From NCBI GenBank assembly GCA_021234155.1, contig JAJEKV010000093.1, positions 1,845,712 through 1,909,711 of the forward strand: 64,000 nt of DNA, given 5' to 3'. Positions within the stretch are counted from its first letter, which is position 1. Each line of letters begins with the position of its first letter. The translations under genes were made by a program, and so were the position numbers. The notes beneath the pieces were generated by a model, which was given only the letters and a program-made list of their open reading frames with translations, was not told the origin of the DNA and did not search any database. This document shows, in pieces, positions 12,959-24,752 of the stretch. The stretch is from Isoetes taiwanensis. Taxonomy: Eukaryota > Streptophyta > Lycopodiopsida > Isoetales > Isoetaceae.

Positions 12959-13037
12959 GTGATATTTTATGGTAATTAATCACCATTGTAATGTAAATGC
13001 ATAGTCATTATGATATTTTATAGTAATTAATCATCAA
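12959..13037. repeat. Short direct repeat in AT-rich DNA
   Basis: GATATTTTATGGTAATTAAT near 12961 recurs near 13010 with one base changed (A for G), about 49 bp apart. The surroundings hold no coding potential. Confidence 0.6.
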
Positions 13038-13133
13038 TAAAACTATGCTTGGTTTTACACTAGTATTTGTTTTTTCCATGATGCCAAAGAATGTGAAAAA
13101 CTAGCGCGTTTGTTTTTACGATATCAAAACAAT

Positions 13134-13157
13134 TATAGAATAGAATAGAATAGAATA
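13134..13157 (-). repeat. (ATTCT)n tail of LINE B
   Basis: On the element's sense strand the 3' end runs into about four and a half copies of ATTCT. The other LINE B copy ends at the homologous base but is followed by TTCC repeats. Confidence 0.85.
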
Positions 13158-14127
13158 TGATTTTATCGTCCACGGAGACCAACTGGCCTATGGGACCCAG
13201 GTACAAAGAGATAGAGCAAAGAAAGTATTACTACGAGGATTAAAAAACCCCACCCGAAGGGTTTCGGAGGGAAAACCTTAGTAGCAATAAGGATGACACA
13301 TACCGCATGATTATATACATAATCACAAAATGCAGTGAGGTTAATGTCGGACGGGGGCATAAGCGAGTCTGCGTATCCATTACCTCGAGTCTGATCCCAA
13401 CAAGCCTACAGAGGCAGGTGCTCATTAGCTCATGCAAGGCACGATGGGGCACAACTAACCGAAAGCATCACCAGAGCCGGATATGCTGTGCCCGAGACGG
13501 GGCACGGAGGGCGTGACTTTCATCCTCAATGGCGCCGTTGCGGTGGCCCGGCCGGACTCTGTCCTCCACAGCGGCTCCGAATCCATCTCCCCTGTCTCAA
13601 TGCGGAGGTGGTGTGCACTGTCGCGAATGGAAGCAATCACCCTGCGCTTTTTCATGGGTAGATGGGTGCGCGGGTAGTGGTGTGGGCCCTCGTGAGCATG
13701 GGACTAACTGGCGTGCGATAATTTGCCACCTTGACATGTGATGGGGCCTCTGCATCCCAAAGCTTGGCCATGAAGCAAGCATCAAATCTTGCTTCAAAGG
13801 CAAGCGTTCCTTCGATTGTATGCAGCGGTCCACATCGTATTGCTGCACATTCCATAGCGAGAACCGGGCTTGCTTGTCTTTCAGCCGGAGCTTTGAGTCA
13901 TTGGCGGGCCCATCGCCACTTGCCAAAGCAAGGTTGGGCAGCCGGGCTTCATCCATAGCCACCACGGGAAGTAAATAATGTGGCGTTCGGTCGCACCCCA
14001 GCGTAATGGAAGGAAGCACTGTCTCTTGGAGCAAGATCCGATATGGGGCCCGTGGATTTCACTCCCGGTGCCCGGGCCAAAGAAAGCTTTTACGTACGCT
14101 CTAGATCGTTCCAAGTGGTGAGGGATA

Positions 14128-14994
14128 TCAGCGGGCCCCCACACTTCGCCCCATAGAGGAGGACGGTTCAACCAAGGCCACGAACAAGTGTGCTGGTGAC
14201 CCCATGCATACGGCTACGCCTTGTATTTGTTGTTTTGCATTGCATCTCTGGGGGCTTTCCGACTGCGGTGACCCGTAAACGATGGATGCATCGGTGTGTG
14301 GTAGTAGAAACTCAATGCCCAAATACTTATAAGATCGAGCCACCTCCACTACACACTTTTGGTAAGTGAATGAGGGAAGGCGGGTTAGGGATGATGGGAC
14401 CCAGCAGCACCCTTGTCTTGGCCAAGTTAACTCTCATGTCGGTGAATTGGCGAAAGTGTCCAAAGCATCCGGTGGCGTTGCATGTCCTGCGGGTATATGC
14501 GGCAGGCCAACATCATCGGCATATATGAGTTGCGGATTATGTGGTGCATCAATGGCGCCTCCCAGGTGCTCCGCTAGCCATTCTTCTAGCTGGTCAATGT
14601 ACAAACCGAAGCGTCGGGGATAGAGGGCAGCCTGGCGCACCCCAATGCTACTAACAAGCGGGCTCCCCGGCGTTGAGGCGGCCGGAGCAAGCCTCGTATA
14701 GTACGTATATAGCATTACGCAAGTCGGCCGGGGGTCCCTAGCTGTCTCAATCTGTCCCACAACTTATCCCGAGGCGCGTGTCAAAAGCCTTTGCGAAATC
14801 CACAAAGCAACAAGATAGATTGCGGCGTCGATTCGGCTATCCTCTATGAGTGTTCGCAGAGTGAAGATATGGTCAATAGTAGAATCCGGGAAGGAAGCCT
14901 GCTGGCGTCGCGCCCGCGCTTCTCCATCCTCGCCCAAAGTGTCAATGCGCCGCTCAAGAATCCAAGCAACTTGGCAAAGACGAGGCCCGACCAT
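14128..14994 (-). pseudogene. LINE B reverse transcriptase, degenerate
   Basis: Polymerase coding read right to left across at least three frames. ILERRIDTLGEDGEARARRQ and DHIFTLRTLIEDSRID precede a region with IGVRQAALYPRRFGLYIDQL, where families of this type have GVKQGCPLSPTLFGLYID. The catalytic IYADDV lies at about 14512-14523. The downstream block reads VVEVARSYKYLGIEFLLP. Stops and frame changes between the blocks make it non-functional. The same motifs recur in the plus-strand copy at 41520-42450. Confidence 0.75.
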
Positions 14995-16035
14995 AATGGT
15001 GCGATAGTTGGTCGGGGCTGTGGGGTCCCTGCTTTGTATATGGGCACAACTCTACCTGGTAGTCCGGTCGCGGGGGAAGCCTTCTTGCAATGCCACGTTG
15101 AAAAGTCTTTGTGAGAACCCGGCACCATTGGGGGCCCGCCCCTTGAGAAGCTCGCACGCATACCATCCAAATCGCCCTTCCCATTAGCGAGGCATTGCGG
15201 GCCCATTATGACATCCCTCCAAGAATGACCCGGTGCTAGGCACATGCTGGAGAATGCGGTGCGGCTTCCCATTGGGTCATGCATTTGCCGCAAGTATCTC
15301 ACCCATTGTTTGGGGGTAATATTTCACGTAAAGAACGTGCGGGGCTTACTCAAGACCTTTCTCGAGAAGGCCCTAGGGTGGCGGTCTAGAAGACCAAACA
15401 TCATTCTTTGGTGCTCACTAAAGGTACACAGCTTTCTTGGTCTTGAGGAAGGGCGGTATTAATGGGACGGCGGCCTGCAGGCGAATGGTGGGGTCTAGCA
15501 CTTGGCGGAGCCATCGTTTCAACTCCGAGCATTAGATCATCGAACCCGGTGATTGCGGGGAAGGTGGTTGCAGCCCACGTGGATCGTCGAGTGGTCTCTC
15601 CCAAAGCATCTGTCCCCTACCCTCGGAAGGAGCTGGGTTCATTTGGGCGTCTGCTGTTGAAGTGTGGGGAGTTGCGGCACTCCGGCGGCTCATGCTCAAG
15701 CATCCTCGCATAGACCGCCGCATGATCATAGTCGGGCCTTGCAGGTGGTACATGGGGTGTTGGGGCAATGGGTGCTTTCGGTTGGCACGCCAATCTATCT
15801 GCAAGAGCGGGGGTGATGGTCCGAGTCTACTTCCTCGTCCATTTTTGTCCCGACACCGGGCAGTGATCAAGTGTAGGCATTGCTCGTCGCTGCACGTAAT
15901 CCACCACCTTTGGTGCGCCCCACTGGTTCTCGTCTACAAGTGAAGCGGCCGGAGGGCGACCAGCATGCCGACCCATTGCAAATGACCAGGTCAAAGATCT
16001 TCGCCCGACCTTGGCCGGTACCCGACCATGCCGTG

Positions 16036-16640
16036 TCACCGGTACGTCATCATCGGCCTTGGCCAAACCATCTCTGCGGGGTCCATTTGCAACACATCAC
16101 CGACTAGAGGTCGCGAATTTTGGGATGCTTTCGCCTTTGATGCGGCGCATTGAAATCTCCAAGCAATATGACCTTGCCCAATTGTGCATAACTGGCGTAT
16201 GTCATCATATAGATCGACATAGGGCTCACACTTTAATCCACATCCAAGTGCGTGTGGTAAAGTTGCTCTCGGCATGTGTGGGAAGTAAGCAAGCCGCCAC
16301 AAAAGAGAGGGCTGCCATTGCTGTTCGCACTTTTCGTACCCGCGGTATCTCATTGCACTGTCTGCGCCTTACGGGGAGACCGATTGGGCCAAAATTTTGT
16401 GCGGTAATAACATGCAATTCCTCGTGTCCTCGTTTCCGGTGCACTCATTGAAGGCGGGTAGCGCGGTATCTGGCAAATCGGGTAGCTTTGTGACCCGGCA
16501 TGTTCCCATGTTTCCATGAGGAAGATAAGGTCCATGTCCATGGCGGGAATTGAGGAGATCCCCCATACGCCATGGAAAGCCACGGCAATTCCGGGATACC
16601 GAGGCCACGATCCTATTTAGTGGCATGCATCGCCACTTCA
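16036..16640 (-). pseudogene. LINE B endonuclease (EEP type), degenerate
   Basis: N-terminal part of ORF2 on the minus strand. One frame gives SRNCRGFPWRMGDLLN and another MDMDLIFLMETWEHAG; together these correspond to the first two strands and the catalytic Glu (MET-W) of exonuclease-endonuclease-phosphatase domains. A frame further on gives ILLGDFNAP-like sequence near 16130, the conserved GDFN motif. Several frame changes separate the pieces. Confidence 0.65.
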
Positions 16641-18198
16641 GGTCCGGTGGTAGTGGTGGTCGGGGGGGCCGGAAGATGTGGATACATTGCCGCTGGGGCC
16701 CCTCGAGAGGGACTCGAGGGGCGGGCGCGCTGCATCCCTGTTTGGCTGCCTGAACCGGCGCATCCTTCCCGGACCAGCCCAGCTGCCCCTCCATGTCTGC
16801 TTGGCGGTCCCGACTTTGGCCAGCTCACGCCGGGTCTCTTTTGTCTTTGGGGTCAAGTCGGTCAGCGTCTCTGAGGCCGTCCCCTTCAACTTCCGGCCAC
16901 GACCACGGGATGGCCGCTTCCGCACGCAGCTCTCAAGCTGTGAAGATGACCACCGGGCAGTCGGTAGTGAATTCCATGGCGACTTCGCCTTTCAATGGTC
17001 ACAGTCTTTGGGAACATCATCCGGTCAAGATCAGGTGCGGAGTCGGGAAGTGAGATGTTCTCGACTCCTCAGGGAGCCTCGCACTACCACATTGCGGACT
17101 CTGCGTCTCTGTTTCGGTTCGGGGGCATACAGTGTTGGTTGAAGGTGGGTGAGGCATAGCTGTGGCGGCGCCGGGGGGTGGTGGCGGCGGCGATGTCGAT
17201 AATGTCGCAGCATGTGTTCGAGTTGGCGTCCCAGTAGGTTGGTGGGTTCGCGGGGTTGGTGTGTTGTTTTCTTTGTGGTTTTACGTTCTCCGGTCCGGGC
17301 TCGGCTCTTGCGGGGCGTTGTCATGTCTTGCCATCTCCACGATGCAATTGCGGAGTTGCTCATGTGCCCTCGGCATGGAGGCCCTTGCCTTGCTGGGCAG
17401 CGGCGCCCGGCTCTGTAGCTCCGTCTCGTGCTAAATCCCCTCAAGAGCGCTTCGTTACGCACGGCTAGCTTCCAAAGCGACACGGAATCCCCTTGTCTCA
17501 CCGGTGGCGGCCTCGAACCCTCGGCGAGGGGCGGCCTGTGCTCCTCGGGCGTGGCTTTAGCCTCCTCAACCTCGGCTGGATCAGGGAGCGAGGGTTACGA
17601 GTGTCTCTGCTCTACCCGGTTCACATCTGCGTCCCGGCTTCCATAGCTGCCAACACGGTGTCTACCGCCCCCTCATATCACGCAAGCTCCTGCGGTATTG
17701 CTTTGTCTGTCAAATTGTAGCAGCAAGTGGATGCTATCATCGCACTTCGTCTGCGATCCTCCAATTACGTGATTACGTCCCCGGCACCAAGCACTGCGCA
17801 ACATCCAGAGATGTTATGTTCTCCCACCTCTGTCGGGAGGCACGCAAGGCGTGTGCTGTTGGCCTCAACCCTCCTGGATCGCGGCTCCAAGGTTATTTGG
17901 CCGGATTGCCTATGTGGCCCTTTGTCGGGTCGCCCGGAGCCTTGGCTCGGGCCTCCCTCTTCATGGAAGGCGTCTCTCCCCTGCAGGAGGCCTCTTCCTT
18001 GGTGGCCCTTCATGGTCTTCCTGAGGGCTCTGCTGCGTGGGGTCAACCCGGTGGTTGGTGTGTTTGGGCCTTCCGGGATGGGTTGGTGTGGTGCGAGGTA
18101 GCTCACCAACCAAGTGTGGGTCCACACACGGACTGTGTGCGTGGCCATGACTTGGGGTATGACTTGGGCGACGACTCCTGGATATCTGGTGTGTACCG

Positions 18199-19127
18199 GC
18201 TGCCACAAAAAACCCTAGCACACAGCCCGGAAAAGTGCAGATTTGAGCACTGAAGCAAAGACAAGCATGCAGGTATCATACACCGTTGGAGAAATCTCTG
18301 AACCAGCTTTCCAACAAGCCCAAGCACATAAGAATCGACACCAGGATGTGAGAGATACGATCTGTCGAAGTGTCTCACCATTGCCACGTAAAACCCTAGC
18401 ACACAGCCTGGAAAAGTGCATATTTGAGCACAGAAATAAAGCCAAGCATGCAGGTACTATACACCGCTGGAAAGATCTCTGAACCAGCTTTCCAACAAGC
18501 CCAAGCACATGAAAATCTGACACCGGATGCGAGAGATATGACCGATCAAAATTGCGCCAAAGGCGAGACCAATCGAATACTTACTAAAACATCGCCAATC
18601 CCTATATTGGTGTCGGACTTTCATCAACAGCACCATCAGGGAACTAGGGTATGAATTAGTAAAACATTCTTGTAACCTTCAATAAGAGTACAACACACAC
18701 CTTTCAACACTTAAGCGTGGCCAAGGCCAACAACGGCATCAGGCGAGGGCTATACTTCTCAAAGAAGGAAGAAGAAGGGCTGCCACAAAAACCCTAGCAC
18801 ACAGCCGGAAAACAGCAGATTTGAGCACTGAAACAAAGACAAACATGCAGGTATCATACACCTTGGAAAGCTCTCTGAACCAGCTTTCCAACAAGCCTAA
18901 CACATAAAAATCGACTTTGGATGTGAGAGATCTGACGATCGTCGAAGTGTCTCTTGGTTGCCCACGAAACCCTAGAACACAGCCCGGAAAAGTGCCAATT
19001 TGAGCACAGAAACAAAGCCAATCATGCAGGTACCATACACCTTGGAAAGATCTCTGAACCAGCTTTCCAACAAGCCCAAGCACATGAAAATCTGACACCG
19101 GATGTGAGAGATATGACCGATCAAATG
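18199..19127. repeat. Two dimers of a roughly 175-182-bp tandem repeat
   Basis: Units start near 18199, 18381, 18779 and 18956. Each begins close to AAAACCCTAGCACACAGC and later contains TCTCTGAACCAGCTTTCCA. The first two and last two units are adjacent, and the pairs are separated by about 227 bp. Pairs share order (A-B, spacer, A-B), so a 350-bp dimer was itself duplicated. A short TGGAAAG...CTTTCCA palindrome lies in each unit. The array abuts the 5' side of the minus-strand LINE B. Confidence 0.85.
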
Positions 19128-20219
19128 TGTGATTTTAATATTGTTGATATTTAGTAGTGCTTCATGTGTCAAGTTTCGCGATACGTTGAGAGACCCGCGA
19201 TGCGGTAGCAATGGTTCATGGTAGCAATGAGTTTTATAATATGTTGATTGATTCAAAGATGATGGTTTGAGTGTTTATCACCTTAGCTCATATAGGCCCA
19301 TCGTATCAAATAGAATGAACAAATGAATTTAATTGATGCTTGTAAGCAAAGAATACATCGTTTACATCATTTTATCCATACAAGAGACGATGGAGATCTT
19401 ATCAGTTTGATAAACATAGACGCCTTGACATCCAAAATGAAGCCATGTTTATCTCTCAGAAGCGTACAGTCAGCACTTCACTTGAAGCACCATGTTTCAG
19501 GTGTACCTGGCATTGTAACAAGTGATAGAAATAGGAAAAGTATTAACTGCAGAAAACCATCGAGAATGCAACCTTACATCCAACAAATTGGCGCAATAAC
19601 ATGTCAGTTAAGAGTTACCCTGCTGCCTAAGATAAAACAAATCTTGTTGATGGCACCACATTTATCGATTCGACCATTATAGAAAAACTGAGACCTGCTA
19701 GTTGTGGAGGCAAGAGCATATCAAAGCATCATACAATATGGTATTACAGTGCCACAGAATGAAGATCATAGCCGTCTGCAGTAATGTCAATACTTACTTC
19801 CATTTTGTTAGTCGCAATATCATCAAATGCAATCAAATAAAGGACAGTCACTTTAATCTATCTGCTACCCCAGCATTACTAAGAGGCTCATATAATAGCT
19901 GGAATAAAACCAGATTGGATTTAAGATAACCTAGACAAAGATATCCCTGCATTACTAAGAGGCTCATAGAATAGCTCGAATAAAACCACATTGGATTTAA
20001 GATAATCTAGACAAAGATATGAAATTTAGCACAGCGAACCTACAAAAAGTTATCAAACACAAATTAAACTGCTTCTATCATCTACAATAATTCCATTTAT
20101 GTTTTTTCATAAACATCTTCATTGAAAAATTCAAGCAACAGACCCCAAACGTGCCCACCTGTTAGCCACGAAAATGGCTCAGACTGTTAGCAAGCTCAGA
20201 CTTTTATGACAAATCGGCT
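19128..20219. other. Region without a clear gene
   Basis: AT-rich. A tandem duplication (19873-20020) lies here. The open frames are not supported by motifs or splice sites. It could be the 3' part of the putative minus-strand transcription unit described at 20220-20480. Confidence 0.4.
19873..20020. repeat. 76-bp tandem duplication
   Basis: Two adjacent copies (19873-19948 and 19949-20020) both start GCATTACTAAGAGGCTCATA and end AGACAAAGATAT, with a few substitutions. Confidence 0.9.
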
Positions 20220-20480
20220 TCAACTGGTTGTGGTCTGCTCCTCGTTTGGTTTGTTCTGCACCCAAATCCTTACTTCGATGGCCAGCCTTCAGCTTCAAAT
20301 TCGCCCCAATACAGACAACACGATCCAGATAGCTTTGATGGCCTACAGATCACAAAGATAACGGAAATCTATGGATATCAAGAATGGAATCGGCATACCT
20401 GATTAGTTTCGAAAATCGCCGCGGACCAGAGAAGCAGAAGAATTAATGCCGTTGGAGAAATCTTAGGGTTCGATCTTAGG
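20220..20480 (-). other. Possible 5' exons of a minus-strand gene
   Basis: On the minus strand, a leader containing two AAACCCTAAGAT/GAACCCTAAG motifs, common in plant 5' UTRs, runs to AATCAG followed by GTATGCCG, a good donor. About 60 bases later, TGATCTGTAG is a good acceptor, and the next exon reads openly as YLDRVVCIGANLKLKAG for about 50 codons. I do not recognise the product and cannot identify the start codon or later exons. It may be the beginning of a small or non-coding gene. Confidence 0.3.
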
Positions 20481-22457
20481 GTTTTGAGTGGCCCAAAGCT
20501 TAAAAAAAAAGGAAAGAAAACTTATGCGACAAATTGACACAAGGAAAACATTAATAATAAGAGAAAATAAAAACATCTACGGCACCTGTTACATGTTCCT
20601 CCAGCATTTTACCTGCATTCTTGCCATTTACCCAGCCACTCCTGCAGTTTTGTCCCTTATTCAGGTCGTTTACTCAGCATTCTTGATCGCAGAATTGTTT
20701 TTTACTGGTTTCCACGGTATAGGAAAATCCATTTAGTGGGCTTTCGTAAAAATAGAAATAAATTTTAGTTGAAGATCGTCATACATAAATACTTTCAATT
20801 TATATCAATCCCTTAAATTTATAATCTAGAGATCAAAGTTTGGTGATACGGTAAGAGATGCGTATATACTCGAAGGAGCTTTTTGAATTTTGTGAACTCG
20901 AGTTCTAATGCTTTCGTAAGATTATGCCGGATTACATATATGCTAAATATTTAATTGGGGTGAAAATTGTGTTTGCTAACGTAGATTGTATCTTAACGAA
21001 TTAATCTTCACATGAGAACACGAATTTAGGAACATTTTTTGAATTTCACTCTCCCACCAATAAGAATATCATCACTAAACCAATGACCTCATCTGACCTG
21101 AGACCGCCTTAGACATCATTTTGGAAAGAACCCATTGCATAGCAAGAGGTGAGTGCATCTTTTTTCATAAGGAATGTCATTTTAAAAAATACTCGCATAA
21201 TTGCAGTACTTGAAATGAAATTTTGTAAAATGCAATAGAGATATAGGAAAATTGAATATTTACAATTATGATGTGCACTAGACAAATGCATCAACATTCT
21301 GTGGAGGTCACGGAGAGCAAGAATGGGAGATCGACATCTCCCACTCTCCTACTCTTAAAGTACGCAATTTGTACAAGAGTTAATCCAGAAGATTGTGTAT
21401 TGGGCAGAAGCACATATAGGTACCACAACAGATAGTGGCACTGCAAAACCAAAGGATTTGCAAATAAAATTTCCTTATCACAATGGCACATGCAATCAAC
21501 TTTAGCTAGAATGATACATGTTAGTTGCGAAAGGATTTGATATAGTTGCTCGAGAAAACTCCTTGATGCTGGTGCTCTACTCTTACTGGTTGCAAGGTGT
21601 CTATGCTTTGTTTCTTGTTTTTTACCATTATGTGTTAAAAAAATTTATATTGGGCTAAGTGTATATTTTTTCCAATGTATTCTTTGTGATATTATATATT
21701 ATAACATCTGTAGAGTGTGTATATATTTTGTTCAAATCGTGAGGAGTTATAGACAAGTCAATGTACATAATATAAGTTTATAATTACAATTAAGGATCAT
21801 GTTTTAAAAGTAGGGCAAAAATAGATATGATAGTTGCAAGTACTAGTTAACGTTAAAAAACTATGCCAAAAGTTAGTATGACATTAAGGATTGAAACAAG
21901 TATATAAAAAAAACAACAACAAAAACCAACATCATAGACTGCTAGTAAATAAGCATGTGCCAAAAACCATAGCACACTTGCAAAGTCAAATATGGTTTTT
22001 CAAAAACTTGGGAGGATTAAACATAGGTTAAAAAATATATAGCGATAGTGATAACTAATATGTAAAGTCATCTTAAATTATAATATTGACAATGTATGCT
22101 TAAAAATCACCTCCTGAACTAGTAATAATTTTAAGAAACTAGTGAAACGGATAAAATCGATTATAAGAACTATGATTATACTAGTAGTGATTTTACAAAA
22201 TCATAAAAGCCATATAGTTTTTTTTGACAATTTGAATTGCATGTACTAAAAACCACTCTTATACTGGTTTCCATCATGATTATGAATCCAAGTTAACTTT
22301 TGGGGGCCTTGTGTTGTGCATGCCAGAAAGGAAGAAAATCTTTGAAACATGAGATGTAAAAGTTCTCTTAGTGGTCAATATACTAATGTCATAGGGAAAA
22401 TGGTGAGAGCGATCCTTAATTTGTGATTTTGCTCAAGGAACATATAAATGTAATCAT
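20481..22457. other. Region without a gene
   Basis: AT-rich DNA with short spurious frames only. It includes the right inverted-repeat end at 22298-22313 and the left flank of the next element at 22458. Confidence 0.5.
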
Positions 22458-23186
22458 CATTAGGGCGGATTTGGGGTCTGAAAATGGCCCATATCTTGGA
22501 TGCCAGAATTCCACGTCATGTTTCTCGCGACCAATGATGTTTGCGCATTTTTTTCCAAAGTCAGTATTAGTTGGCAAGTAGAAAGAGGAGCAGGCTTACT
22601 TGGCATCCACATGGCGAAATTTCATAGGACATGTTTGTGCATTCATTGCAACCACATTAATGGCCCGCATTTTTCGAAAATCGTATCGCGGACCAAAATA
22701 ATGGCTACTTTTCCCGCCACTGTGCACATGCCCACATGCACCAACCACCTTATCAAATTTTGGCACCAAGATTTCCATTGTTCACATTAAGCGCCGCTTC
22801 GTGCATCCTCTCGCCTACCGGCTCTTCATTTGGAATCAAGTCTCCAATAGTAATACGTGTTTTTCGGGCGAGAATAGAGTTAAGCAACAATGGCGGCGAT
22901 GTGCGGACAAGCAAGCGTCGTTACATGCCATGTTTACAATTCAGCGACCGTCGATCGGCGGTGGAAGGATATCTATCCATAGGCTCGTGGGTGAGAATGC
23001 TATCCTTAGCGAAGGGTGACTATGGAGTTACATCGTGGGGAGGCGACATTCATCACATAATGAATAGGTAGAACTATAGGGTTCAAAATAAATGCTATGG
23101 ATAGTATATTGCAAAAAAAAAAGGGAAGGGGGGGGAAGGGATTTGAAGAGGAGGATATTTGCAAATTTGCACCCTCAATAATACAT

Positions 23187-24606
23187 GGATCACACCATGC
23201 GAAAATGCATATGCACTTTGTAAATGTGTAGTCGATTTGGCGTCATGTGATCCTTGCTTCTTTTCTTCCCTCTTCTTGATTTATATTCACTCACTGAATC
23301 AAATATTTTTCTTTGGGCTATATTTATCAGATGTCGGGGATTTGAGACTAGGGAAAAGCATTACTAGCATCGTTGTTGTCTAACATATGGACATAAGAGA
23401 TATGCTTTTCCAAGATATACATTCAGGGCAATGGGCATCTAGTTTTACGTTGTAAAGTTGTGGGAGCCCAGCTTTAAAGTCGTCCCATGACCTCTTTTAA
23501 GCGAATTGTGCAAGCCTTATGAGAATGGTGTCCTTGCAATGAAGAAATGTTTGATAAGACGTGCATCCAGTGTTGTTGAAAAAATGAGTTACAAAATATT
23601 TGATCCATTAGAGGTGTTTACTAATGCCACGACACAAAAGCTCCAAAGATATATTGTATAAAATGTCGCTTTCATGAGCCTTTGGATCAGTTAACTCAAA
23701 GTGTCACATATGGAAACATGTTAGGTTTGATAAAATAACATAAAAATCTTATTTAATAAAGCTTTGGTTGTTGGTAAAGTGTTGGCTTATTGATTAAGTG
23801 TTTGTATTTTGCTTTGGGACCCTCTTTGAAAAAGTTTAGTTCATAAAATATAATATAACTTGGAATGATACATATTTTATATGCAAATGGGAGACTATTG
23901 ATGAGGGACTTGGTGTTATTATCTATTGACAACAAACAAGAAAGTGGATCACACCATGCGAATTTAGTACATTCCAACCTTTTAACTTATACAAAATTCG
24001 CTTGGTGTGATCTTTTTGGAAAAAGATGACTTCCTATAGTAAAATTACTTTGATTATCTTTTAATAAAAGAAATATATATGTGTCTTATTTGAAGTTAAG
24101 TGTGGATATGTGACGTGCTCATTTATTGATAAAGTGTTTGCTTTTTGAAAAAGGCTAATAACTTTATGTACTACTAGAGTTGGTAAAGTATTTTAGATGC
24201 AAATAGGATGCTTGATGTGATCCTTCTTAAAAAAAGATATGCTCTTTGAAAAAGACTAATAACTTTATGCACTTAGGGTGGTAAAGCATTAAATGAGAAG
24301 GGGTACTTGTGTTTAATTTTAATTTGACAACAAATAAGAAAGTGGATCACACGATGCGAATTTAGTGTGTTCCATTTTTGTTGCATATGTACTATTCGCT
24401 TGGTGTGATCCTTCTTAAAATATAATATGCTATTTGAAAAGGGATAATGACTTATGTACTTAAGAGTGGTAAAGCATTTTAGATACAAATAGGAATGAGT
24501 ACTTGTGTTTAATTTTAATTTGACAACAAATAAGAAAGTGGATCACACCATGCGAATTTAATGTGTCCCTTTTTTTTGCATATGTATTATTCGCTTGGTG
24601 TGATCC
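23187..24606. repeat. Array of hairpin-forming repeat units
   Basis: Three units carry inverted arms GGATCACACCATGCGAA and TTCGCTTGGTGTGATCC about 35 bp apart: 23947-24012, 24344-24411 and 24540-24606. The arms pair with one or two mismatches. Between units the intervening DNA is also repeated, with a period near 200 bp in the last part (AGTGGTAAAGCATT..., TTTAATTTTAATTTGACAAC). A half unit lies at 23187-23203. To the right of the nested LINE there is a half unit at 32661-32677, and a diverged unit at 34151-34214 whose arms are GCACGGCG and CGCCGTGTG. The array is therefore present on both sides of the LINE. Confidence 0.8.
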
Positions 24607-24752
24607 ATCTTGGAAAAAAAAATAGCTTTCAAGTAAAAGAAAAGAAAGAAATATATTAGAACTTGAGTAGCCAGGGGAGATATGGAATGTGCGCCAATTT
24701 TCTTGGAATTTTTGTCCTCTAGCGAATTTTTCTGTTAAGCCTTGCTTCTTGC

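Larger units (their letters stand above)
13134..18190 (-). mobile_element. LINE family B, GC-rich, minus strand
   Basis: A GC-rich block with broken non-LTR retrotransposon coding on the minus strand. Reading right to left it shows an apurinic-type endonuclease (NCRGFPW, LIFLMETW, then a GDFNA-like motif near 16130), then a reverse transcriptase (DHIFTLRTLIE, IYADDV, ARSYKYLGIEF). The 3' end at 13158-13193 shares its last sequence with the second LINE B copy (43375-43408), including GGTCTCCGTGGACG on the sense strand. It is followed by a pentanucleotide run in place of poly(A). The region 16900-18190 may hold ORF1 and the 5' leader; I cannot identify domains there. Confidence 0.75.
12631..22313. 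mobile_element. Possible DNA transposon bounded by 16-bp inverted repeats
   Basis: CACAAGGCCCCCAAAA at 12631-12646 is repeated perfectly in inverse orientation at 22298-22313. Subterminal sequence is also alike: AAACCAGT followed by TAA/TATAA occurs about 50-70 bp inside each end. The ends resemble hAT-type termini. I could not find an exact 8-bp target duplication and saw no transposase between the ends. The interval holds a LINE B copy and tandem repeats, so if real it is a non-autonomous or hollowed element with nested insertions. Alternatively the two ends belong to separate small elements in opposite orientation. Confidence 0.4.

Noticed and set aside
16369-18253. Many long plus- and minus-strand frames in the GC-rich LINE
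   Set aside because: High GC lengthens chance frames; only pieces with endonuclease or reverse transcriptase motifs were kept.
18199-19127. Considered as LTRs of a small retrotransposon
   Set aside because: The repeats lack TG/CA ends, and no primer-binding site or polypurine tract is seen.
20450-20490. Possible tRNA-like GGTTCGATC motif
   Set aside because: No paired arms around it; it is part of a CCCTAA-rich leader.
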